64,000 bases of DNA from Membranipora membranacea (Eukaryota > Bryozoa > Gymnolaemata > Cheilostomatida > Membraniporidae): the NCBI GenBank assembly GCA_914767715.1, contig OU612067.1, forward strand, positions 32,898,162 to 32,962,161, read 5' to 3'. The notes below the pieces were generated by a model. It saw only the letters and a list, made by a program, of their open reading frames with translations. It ran no database searches and had not been told where the DNA came from. Position numbers and translations under genes: made by a program. Shown here in pieces: positions 12,811-24,300 of the stretch; the first letter of the stretch is position 1, and each line of letters starts with the position of its first letter.

Positions 12811-13440
12811 TATCACAGCAGAGTCACCCCTCTGTAGTACATAGCTATAGATAAGCTCACGAGGTGGCTGTGTATCACAGCAGAGTCACCCCTCCGTAGT
12901 ACATAGCTATAGATAAGCTCACGAGGTGGCTGTGTATCACAGCAGAGTCACCCCTCTGTAGTACATAGCTATAGATAAGCTCACGAGGTGGCTGTGTATC
13001 ACAGCAGAGTCACCCCTCCTTAGTACATAGCTATAGATAAGCTCACGAGGTGGCTGTGTATCACAGCAGAGTCACCCCTCCTTAGTACATAGCTATAGAT
13101 AAGCTCACGAGGTGGCTGTGTATCACAGCAGAGTCACCCCTCTGTAGTACATAGCTATAGATAAGCTCACGAGGTGGCTGTGTATCACAGCAGAGTCACC
13201 CCTCCGTAGTACATAGCTATAGATAAGCTCACGAGGTGGCTGTGTATCACAGCAGAGTCACCCCTCTGTAGTACATAGCTATAGATAAGCTCACGAGGTG
13301 GCTGTGTATCACAGCAGAGTCACCCCTCCTTAGTACATAGCTATAGATAAGCTCACGAGGTGGCTGTGTATCACAGCAGAGTCACCCCTCCTTAGTACAT
13401 AGCTATAGATAAGCTCACGAGGTGGCTGTGTATCACAGAG
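12811..13440. repeat. 62-bp minisatellite, ten full copies in a 5+5 higher-order array
   Basis: The unit starts TATCACAGCAGAGTCACCCC and recurs exactly every 62 bp at 12811, 12873, 12935 and so on to 13369. A partial copy begins at 13431. The only variation seen is a three-base site before TAGTAC, which reads CTG, CCG, CTG, CCT, CCT and then the same five again. The array is therefore two 310-bp blocks (12811-13120 and 13121-13430), each made of five slightly different units. There are no unique spacers, so it is not a CRISPR array. Confidence 0.95.
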
Positions 13441-14362
13441 TATAAACGTATCACTTTCTTGTGTTACCAAAATAAATACTATCGTTGTTACGTTGTATCA
13501 TGAATCCTAATGAAATATAAAATAATAACCAGCATGTAATTTTATAAATTATGTAAGCAGCAAGTAAGAATATTATACCACCAGCCCGCCGTCTCACTTT
13601 AAGACACCGGGCTGACATCAGAGCAGGTTGCTTCATAATAGGAGTTCCCTGAAATGAGCTGAGTATTATTGCATTCGATTGAGAAAATATTTGATCAAAA
13701 ATAAATACTATGAGATCTCGATTTCACATCACAACACTAGAATTCTCAGTTAGGAGAAAAGAAACAGCACAACCAGGACACCAGGATATTATGCTGAGAT
13801 AAAATAAAATAAATAATTAAATATGGAGTAGAGATTTAAGTTTGGAATGATAGAAAAGAGTTATCAATACTACAGACATCACACAACTCTTTAAAGCTGA
13901 ATCAAAGCCTTCGTCGAATAGCCTAAGCGCTGCCAAATATGAACTGTAGTAAAACTAAAGTATACCACAAATAAACCTGAGTGTTTTGGTTTAGTCCAAA
14001 AATGTTCCTTTCAGGTTCAGATGTGCCATCGATCAGAAAAAAAACAGGAAGAGTATACAAACAAAGCCTGATCTAATGTTCACAATAACCAGATCTTTCT
14101 GCCAGAGTATGACCATGAGATATCTCCGCTGCCGTATTCAGCACTTCAGATGTAGATGTAGATATCTTGTAGTAAGTACTGTACTGGTAATAATTAGTAC
14201 TCATCAGCAGTGCAGTCAGCAGTCCAGTGAGTCTCGTCTATAAATAGATACAGATAGAGGTCAAAAGGTCAGATCAGAGGTCAAAATGAGGGATAATAGT
14301 GATGGAGAGAATATATGTGTAGTTGCCGTTATGTCCCTGGACCATATTAGGCATGAATTAAA

Positions 14363-14396
14363 GGTAGATCAAGTTTAATCCGATTGCCTGCATTCC
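14363..14396. repeat. Single arm of a dispersed GCAGGCAATTGGAT repeat
   Basis: The reverse complement reads GGAATGCAGGCAATCGGATT and continues AAACTTGATCTAC. It matches the arms of the foldback element at 47554-47655 and a piece at 49421-49456. No second arm is visible next to it. Confidence 0.5.
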
Positions 14397-14713
14397 AGTT
14401 TCTCCCTGTGAGGGGGAGCTACTCCAAATTAAGCTCAACATATACAGACGGATATAAAAATGAGGTGAGATAATATCAGAAATGGTGATGAAGTAATTAA
14501 TAAACAGTAGTCCCATGTACCTAAATCTGAGGTCTTAATTGATATCATTAGTGGTTTTGTTGTAGTTCCCCATATCCCGAGGATGGAGGTATTCTAACAG
14601 TATTGACACACATCTCAAGTGTGGCCATTTGGTTTCAAGGTAACATCTTCAAGATTTAATTTTAACCACTGAATATAAGACATTAAGATGTCACCTTTAC
14701 AGATATTACAGTA

Positions 14714-14740
14714 TTGTTGTTGTTGTTGTTGTTGTTGTTT
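14714..14740. repeat. GTT trinucleotide microsatellite
   Basis: About nine TTG/GTT repeats. On the minus strand they give an asparagine run in a chance open frame, which was not taken as a gene. Confidence 0.9.
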
Positions 14741-15373
14741 TGTAGGAGACTGTAGAGGTTTTGTTTTATCACTACAGTCACTGGTGTTATGTGTGTCAAA
14801 AGCACAACAAACATCACAGTATAGTCGAGGGTTGGAGCTTCTACAACGAAGATAGAAAAGTTCATTATATCAAATAAAATAACTGATGAGTTTCTTCAAG
14901 TTACGAGAGACATAAATTGTGTAAAGCTCATATCAGTCTCAATAGGCAAAAGCTTGTGGAGAGAAAATTATTATTGTATTAATTATTATTATTATTAATG
15001 TAAAATCCAATTCACAGTAGCTCTCAACTGTGAATGGGATTTCACATTGATTATTAATAACCAATTATCTGTCCACAGCACATGTCACGCTTTTGCCTGA
15101 TATATATAAAAATAACAATAATAGTTCTTTCCTAGTGATACTTGAACCAATAAACATAGTCTTCATTATAAACTTCACAAACAGGATTGATTGATGAATT
15201 AAAAATAATATTTCTTCCCTAGTTTCCCCAAAATATGAGTGTCACTGAGCCATCTCAAGGCTCTTGGTCATTTTGGTACTCGGCTATAGAGAAAAGACAT
15301 GTAGCTCCAAAGTTCAAGCATTCAAGATTATCTTTATCGGCTCAGAGAGGAAACGTCTATTTTCAGGTTTAAC

Positions 15374-18300
15374 TTAGTACCTTCTAGGTGAGCTGGTTAC
15401 GCTGTTATAGGACCTGTTCAGATCTATCCTCACTCTGGATAATTCAGCTCTCAGCTCCTCATTCTCATCTTTTAGCCTAAGATCTTCATCTGTAGTCTGC
15501 ATTAGCCTTACTTCCATCACCTCAACTACAATAAAATATGACATATTGATAATGACCGATTAAGTACAAAAAATTGAATCGCTTCTTATGGTTAGCAATG
15601 GAGCATGAGAGGTTTTTCCAAGACCAATATCAACAATATTTTGACAATATACCTCTATGCTTTATACCCCATTTATAACTTCCATAACAGCTGGATTACA
15701 ATAATGAGGTTTCTACACAGACACTCACAGACCGCTTTAGCAGCTTGTCAGGCGCCTATAATTCACACCAAGTAGGAGAACCAATAAATAAAACATAAAT
15801 CATACAGTTACCTTGTCTTTTGAGTTGATTGAACAAGAAGTCGGAGGTATCTCTGTACGTCCCGTTAATGCTGTTAGGATTAGGGCTGGATGCTGAGTTA
15901 GATCTAGGGCTAGTAAGTATAGCCTGCCGTGTCTGATTAAGCTCATTGTTGAGTATATTAACTCTGGACTGAAGACGGACATTATCTTTCTCTGATAGAC
16001 TGAGTTTCTTCTCTAGTGAGACCATCAGGGCTTGTGAGGCGAGCCTAACAAATGTAAATGGAGGATCAGCTACACCACATAACATACAATAATAACTAAA
16101 TGAAAGGAAATTACTCATATTATTTTATGAACCTGTTGTAATGTTTCTGCTAATATTCTAACGGACATCGAAAGTCGTGTTTAGATTGACTTGATGGGTA
16201 GACAAGACCGGTGACTGGAAACATTGATGATGCACGACTAACATGCACCAAATCTTGAAGTATATCATCAAAACGCGAAGCAAAATTATAATGGGGGTGT
16301 TAGAGGTTGCAAAATCTCAAGAAGGTGCACACATTCTAGAAAATATAATATAAAATATGTGAGGGACAGGACAAAGTATAAGGGCAGAGAAAAGCGACCA
16401 GACCGATAAAAATATCACAACACCTACCACCATGTGCAGCTCGTTATAAAGGACTGAAATTATAATTACATTAAATACCAAATACAATATAGACATGAAG
16501 TTTAGTGTTATAGGATTATCCATCATCAAGTTTTGGCTGGTAGTATCAATGGGAGTAACTCCATATGCAGGCAAATTGGATCCATCTTTATCCTAATAAA
16601 TTCTATATTGTGCGGCTCTAAATTAAGTTAAAATGCTTTGTACAACACTGTAGTGGTTGTGCTGGCAACTAATCAGTGCCGACAAGTTGGTACACAGAGA
16701 CAGTGCTCTGAAAATCTCACTACCTGCAAACCAAACAGCTTGTTTTTTCTACTCCCAATTAATAATGGGTCAGATTTAAGAGTAAGCCTAACTGGGGGTC
16801 ATGAAGAAACCAAAAATGCTCTACAACATGTCATATATCCAATTCGTAGACATTCACACAGATTGTGATTGCCTCTAACTGACACATATAATCAGTATCA
16901 GTGATCACACTTACAGTTCAGATTTGAGATTATCCAGATCTTTCTCCGATCTTACTTTATTAGACTCGACTTGTTCCTTCACATCCTTCTGCCATGAGAT
17001 AAGCTGGTTCTGTGTGTCCAAAACCTTAAAACAGATTCATTATATCTCAGAAAATTAAACTGTGCACATATTCTCAACAAGATGGAGTGTGATAGACAAA
17101 GCTCTCATAAATTCTCATGAAAATGTTGATACCACATTAGGAGGATCAACAGCGTATAAAATTGAAAACAGGCTGTGTCAAAAAAACACTGTTGGTTCGG
17201 AAAGCTGACAAATCTTAAGAACATGGTCTTCAATTAAATAAACTCTCCAAAACACGAACGAGGAAATATAAAAGCAGAAATATGAGACAGATTTCAGTTA
17301 ACTCTTCAGAAACCATCTCCAATGTGGTTTTAGTGCTATATCTAAGTTATAGCAACACTTTCCTTCACCCACTGTGACATGAGTTTCAGCTTTTCTAGTT
17401 CTAGATGTGCTGTCCGGTGTTGGTAACCTCTGTCATTGGATACAGAGATTTAATATATAACAACTCGCTGCCGGATACGTACCTGCTGTTTGAGTAGGTC
17501 AGTCATCTGAGATTTACTTGACAGCACATTGACAAGCTGCAGTTTCTCTTCTGTTAAAGTCTGTAGCTGAGCATTCAATAATTTAATCTGTTCTTCACTG
17601 GATTCCCTGAGCTAAAATCACATCAATAAGAGTCAGACTGAAAATTTTGAAAGTCTTCCCCCATGTTATTAAATTTGTGTGCGCCATCATATCTCAGTTG
17701 TCTATGTTTACCGCTATTGGACTGATATTTTATATTTATCAAGTAAATCACTTTTGTCTATAATGAGCATGAGTGCTAGTCATTCAAGTTGCCTTTATGT
17801 CAGTTTATGAAAGGGAAGGGCGCTGTGGGATGGCTGAATGGTGTAAAACATGATGAATATCAGTCCTATTTCTTGCTTTCGTAACATACGTAACATATTT
17901 ATGTGACTTTGATCTCATCGATGCCGGTGGCCGTCATCAGAACCAGAAGTAAAAGACAGATGGTTCCATGAGTAAAGCCTAGCCTTATGAGAGACCTACA
18001 TGACTGAGCTGGAAGTCCTTATGATCTAAGTTAGATTTCTGTACGGCGCACTGTCCACATGGTAAAACAGGGGCTGAGCACTGCTTCTGGTAATCTCTCT
18101 GTAACTCGCTCTACAAATATCCATTAATACATAATATTTTATGCTCAGTATGTAAGCCCCACATTGGTGACTGATATGATGATGGCGTATAGGCACCAAG
18201 ACAATACTCCTGTTCAATAGAATGGGAAGAAATCACTTGACTCACGTCGACAACATGACAGCTAAAGGCAGCTATTTGTGATAAGACGACTTACACAAGC

Positions 18301-21300
18301 TGATTCTGAAATAAATTTAATCTTTTATTTTAAATGCAGACAAAGAAAAATGTTATCATCAGCACAGAGTACTGTGTCAGTCTGGCACAACTAAGATTAC
18401 CATAAGGGTCTGATATTATTAGACTTAACTTCTATCAGATGATACCTTACCATTTGATTATGTAGTTGTGAGACTCTGTGGTTATTTTCTGTTGTGAGTT
18501 TATTAGTTGTCTCCCTGTGTTCCTGTTGTAGATTAGTTATCTCCTGAGTTAGCTGAGTCTGTAGGATATCTAGCTCTGCCAGGTGATCATTCTGTAGTGT
18601 TCCTATCTCTAGCCTATGTCTATTTTTTAGTGAGGTTATAATATTTTCGTGAGTCTGGTTAATAGCTAATGTGTCCTGGTTGTGCTGCTCCTCAAGTCGT
18701 TTAATCTTTTCTCGTAACTGATTCGCTTTTGCTTCTGATTTTGAAGAGTTTTCTTGCGATGTCTCGAGTTGTCTGAGAAGTACAAGAGAGGTTAAGCTCT
18801 GACTAGCCATAGTTAGACTGCCACCGCTTCAATGCTACTAAACAGTCCAGACACGCTAACAGTACAAGAACACAAACTTCGTAATATCAACGAGTTCAAA
18901 AACCTTTTTTTATCATATTAGACTTCTGTTATTAATTTAAAGATTTGCTTTGGTTTCGAGTAAATGACCCGTTTAAAAGTTGAGTTCAAGCATGATTAAT
19001 AGAAAGCTACAAGAAAGGGATAATATTGTGAAGGTTAATCAACTTATTAACATGGAAATGGAACACAAAGATAGTTTTGGTGTTGATAAACTTTGTTCCG
19101 CGCATTTATAATGCTCTCACTGTCATTCTAGCCCTGGCATGAAAGAAGGGGAGCACAACTCGAAATGGCAAGATATGGTGCAGGAGGTCTTTCAATCAAT
19201 CATTATCTAACTATTATGCTGGGCATAATAAAAGCAAGGGAGTTGAGGAAAGAGCTAGCAAAGGGTGTGAATACATACATCTAGGTCACTCTATTCGAGA
19301 GACTCCAAGCTAACTGACTAAGCGACTGGTACAATTGTTAGATATATAAGCACTACGAAATAGATGTTAGCACCAAAGAGTTATTATGAATACTAATATA
19401 CACATTATATACTACAACACTATGGTTAGTACTTAGCAGTAGGAGCAGCAAACTAGCAACACCCTCCAGAGCACAAAGATTGCTCTCACTTAGTTTGTGG
19501 AGACTAACCATACAAGGTAATTATATGGGGTAGGAATGGTAGTACTAGCAGCTCGATAAATCACATGTTAGCTAAAGCGATCAGAATTAACCAGACTGAA
19601 TGTTGAGTAAACCACTAGCGGTGGGGGGGGGGAGGGATATACCTGTTTGTATCAGCTATTTGCAGGTTAAGCTCAGTGATTGTTTGGGTGGTGATTTGAT
19701 TATCTTGTTTGTTAGAGTTTGACTGCTGCGCTAAGCTCTCCTCTAGTGATGATATCTGATCTTCCTGTGTATGGAGAAAGCGGACTGAGCAGTGGCACAA
19801 ATAAGCTGTGAAACTGTAGCGGGATGGTAAAGCTTGTGAAATCCCAACTTAGCATAAGTGTATACTATTGCTGACAAAGTCAATCGTTGCATGACAAAGT
19901 GGGAAATTAAGATGCTGTAATGCGTGCGAAACCCTACTGCCCTTGCCGGAGAAGTTAATTTTGGGATACATTGGAAACCTTTTCCACAACGCAACAATCA
20001 CCAAACTGATTCAGGTTGGGATGGGGGATAATTGTTTGCGAAGTGTTTGATTAGAATACTAGCTGTCAAAGGGGACCCAGATGAGTTAGGAATTGATAAT
20101 GACTACCACAAATGTAATCTAGCGAAATGATGGCTATGGGCCCAAAGCATACCTCATACCATGGAGCAAGCATATGGGAAAAATTATGATTGATTCTAAG
20201 AAACTAATGTGTGAAACATGATATTAGAGCTTGTATTCTAGTCACAGTAGTGTTTCAAGAGCACCAAATACCAATCAAAATTGACTTTTCTGCACCAACA
20301 GTTTTTGATTTTGCCCCTTTATTGAGCCTCAACGATTTACATTTTATACCCTGCTCAGTAAAGAAGACAGTGCTCACTGATGAAATGTAGGTCAATAGGT
20401 CAATGATTGAATATGGGTGGTATTTTGTGATGTGATATGTTAGTATGTAAGATTCTGCCAAATGACTCATACCATTTTCTTCTTCTCTTTGACTCCATTT
20501 TCTTTTTCGGTTTCTATTTCTGCTAGCTGAAATTCAATGTCTGCAACAACAAAAGTAATTAAAGGGAGTTAATATTTCCTTTAGGACTTTCAGACACTCG
20601 TAAATGCAAAACAAAAGAAACTTCTAAAGAATTACCAAGGATGCTAAAAGCAATCATTCCCTGAGAATGCCCATGGCAAGGTAGCACAATGCATTGGTGA
20701 CGAGGGGATATGTCACATGCGTGTTTCATTGCACTATTATTTTCTCACATCTGTCAGAAGATGCACATAACCTGTTACTCCTTGACATAACATAGAATAA
20801 CATTTGCAAGACAGAACTAACGTTCATATCCTCGAACTCAGACCTGCTGTTACCAAGGAGGGAAAAAGTGAGGAAATGATGAGATGACAGGTGATGTATT
20901 TTGACAAATAGAGCTTTTTGTGAAAGATGTTACCAACACTTGACAGCACATCTAGATCTAGAAAAGCTGAAACACATGTGATAGCGTTGCCATTTCTGAG
21001 TTTAACTAAAGAGTGAATGACAGTGTTGCTACAACTTAGATCAAGGAGTTAAAGACTTTTTAACTCCTTGCTTATTTTTAGCGCTAAAGCCACCTTGGTT
21101 TTTTGAAGAGTTGAATAAATATGCAAACTACAAAAAGCTTGGAAAGCAGAGCGATTAGTTTCCCTACCTCTGTAAATTGAAAATTTTATTCTTGACTGTA
21201 ATCGTAGCAGCACACACCGTTAACAACAGGGTACTTTCTCAACATGGGAATAGTAAAACCACCTCATGACAATGTTATCTTTTGAGGAAAAGTATAGTAA

Positions 21301-24300
21301 CTGACAACTGAAATTCATTCACAATAGATAAACACGAGCAAAACCTAAGGTCAAGTTTGAATCAAATTTACTGTCTTGTGGAGTTTCTCATATTGATAGG
21401 CGACTTGGTAAAGGTTGCCAGGTTATCAATATAGAGGTAGTCACTCAAAATAGCAGTAAATCGGGTCAAACTTGATCTAAACCATTACCTGCCCGTTCCA
21501 TCTGAGCAACCCACACAAGAAGTTCAATAAAACCAAACCCAGCTGATTGGCCGCCCGATCAACTCACCTGATAGCTGATTGGTCGCCTGATCGAGCTCAT
21601 CTTTAAGCTCCTTATTATCCTCCAGGCTAGATGCTAACTTCTTCTCTAACTCAGTCACTCTGTCCTCCTGATCTTTAGATTTCTCTTCTAGCACCTTATT
21701 TTGCCTCTCTAGTCGATGTTGCTCCTGAGTTTGCCTCTCTAGCTCGAGCACTGCCTCGTTAGCGAGTTGTGTATCCGGGGATGGAGCGGAGTCAGAGGGT
21801 AGATCGTTGTTGTTATTTTTGGCCTTGATTAGCTCTTGCTGTAATTAATTATTTGATTTTACAGACAGTTGAAAAAAAAGACTTCTTAAATCACAAGGAT
21901 AACTCATAAGATTCCAAAACTGTGTTAAAACATACAGGGACAATCCAGGCTACATTTCGTCTGTAATCACACCAATTTGTCATATTTCAAATGAGGAGAT
22001 TTTACAATGGGAATGAAAAACATGAGAATGGAGATTGAATAATTTGCCAAGAGGAATTTCCTTACCATAATATCTTCCTTAGATAATACTTCCTCCTCAA
22101 GCTGAAACTGCAAGTCTTCCAACTGCCTGAAAAACAAAGAACTTTGCTCTCATATATTAAATGTATAAAGCCAGCGATATCAATGCGAATTTGTATACCT
22201 TTGGAATCCTAATTTCTGAAGACCAGAAACAGAAAATTATGCCTCTATCTGTTCACTCCAAGATAAATACACAAAATATGATAAGCTTACTGTTTTTGTT
22301 CCTCGATGTTTTTATGTAATTCTTTATTTTCTTTCTCTAACTGATCGACATGCTGCTGGAACTGATCAAACTTGTGACGAGTTCCGGACATTAGAGCCTG
22401 GTACTCTTTCTGTATCTTCTCAAGGTGCTGCTCAGTTGTCTATGAAATTAATTCTGGTGTAAGGAGTGGTCAATGACGTAAACCAAAGGAAGCACTATCT
22501 ACCAAAATGAGTAAGGAATGGTGAGTTGTCCAATCCTTGACATTGGAAAGGCAACTCCTCAAATTACAATTTATCATGTTCAATAGCCATGGCATCATTC
22601 ATAATACGTTTGACCATCTGACTCTATCATATATATACAATTAATTTACCCTTTACCCTTTTTTAGGTTTATCAGCTCTAACAATAACACCGGGTCTTTA
22701 CGATATCTACTCAATCTCCCAAAACAGGATGAAAACAGTTCACTAGCCAACAGTAACCATGAAAAGCCACGAATAGGCTTACAGCCAAACACTGATGTTC
22801 AATCTGCCAAGTATACACACATATATAGTTACATATATAGTTACATATATAGTTACATATACGGTACCTTGTTATTGTTTTGTGTATCTTGAGAATTAGG
22901 GGAGCCATTACTTATTGAGCCGTTGGTTGTCGCCAAGAGAAACTGACTAAAGAAATTCTTCTCCTCATTTGGAGTTGCAGACTGTGGACCACTGGATGTA
23001 GAACTGGAAGATTTTCTGAAAACAGATTATTGAGACATCGTTACCACTAGCACCGGGACTAAACATACACTGGATTAATTCTGATAGACCGGGCAGTTGA
23101 GATTCAAGCAGCTCCCTTTATCTCCCCTGCGGTTCAAGAGGCATCGTAGTCTAGCCAAACAAATAAAAAACAGTGCCAAAAACTCATGAAGATATGAAAG
23201 TTATGAAGTTATCAGAGAGCTCATCAGGTATTACATAGATTCAGAAGACATGACAACTGAACAAGGTGGATGCCTAGCAAAAAAATCGGTGCTCTCCTGG
23301 GGCATTGACTCAGTCCATATCTTCTGAATGATATTGGCCATAATTAGGCAGATGATAAATGGTGATTAAATCTATAGCCACAGACAGTTACCTAACATGT
23401 TGGGACTTATCTCTGATAATCACTTACTTTCTGAGCGCAGGAGATTTGGGTGCTGGTGATCGAGGGTTCGGTGATCTCGATCGTCCCCCTGAGTTTGTGG
23501 GTGAGGGAGTACTGAGTGAGTGTTGTACTGCACAGCGAGATGACGCTCTCGCAGGGGCCGGTGTGTGGTTCCTGACTAGTTTATTGGATCTCACAAACAC
23601 GCCCCTCAGAGGGTCACACTGAAAGTACCTCGTACCTTTAACTGATCCATCATTTTTACCAACTGCATCATCTAGATGAAAAATTTGAAATGTTGATCAA
23701 TGCACAAAAAATTGGAAATTGAAATATTGGCCCTACATCAGATGGTTCGAAGTTCCATGTACCAATGGCAGGATTGGTGACTGGCTGCGTGGGTGCAGAG
23801 AATTGACAACTGAATATATTGATTAGAGTATCAGGGTGAAAATAGGTCAGGTATTTAGGAGTTTGTGATTACTGATCTATTAGCGACATACCAGAGAACG
23901 CATACTACTGACATATGTCCTCTGATTTTAGAGTCAAACCTAATTACAGCCTCCTGACAATCTTAGCTTCACTGACAGGGATTTAATGATTACATGATTA
24001 GGGGAGAAATCATATCAGAATAAAACACTCTCCAGAGAACATTAGTATCATTATCAGCTTAAATCGATCAAACTAAGCCGAATTATAAACTACCTTATAG
24101 ACTACCAGTCATGCAACTCACGGGTCGATGACACGGGTACTCAATCGGACAAGGGCAGTGAGCAGGAAAATATGTTACACCGGGTTAACAAGGACAAAGC
24201 GGGCTTCAAGGCTGAGCGTTTGATCAATCACAGGGTGACATTATGCGCATAATCTAAAGTTAACCTTGGTACAGCGATGTTGGAAGGCAATGCTTCTAGG

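Larger units (their letters stand above)
11482..15373. other. Intergenic region
   Basis: No coding exon is supported here. It contains the 62-bp minisatellite (12811-13440), a single arm of a dispersed repeat (14363-14396), a GTT microsatellite (14714-14740) and short ATT runs near 14970-14998. Short open frames near 12.2-12.6 kb look like chance. Confidence 0.6.

Noticed and set aside
12811-13440. CRISPR-like regular repeats
   Set aside because: Whole 62-bp units repeat without unique spacers, and the setting is an animal genome.
14683-14865. Minus-strand frame with an asparagine run
   Set aside because: It is produced by the GTT microsatellite.
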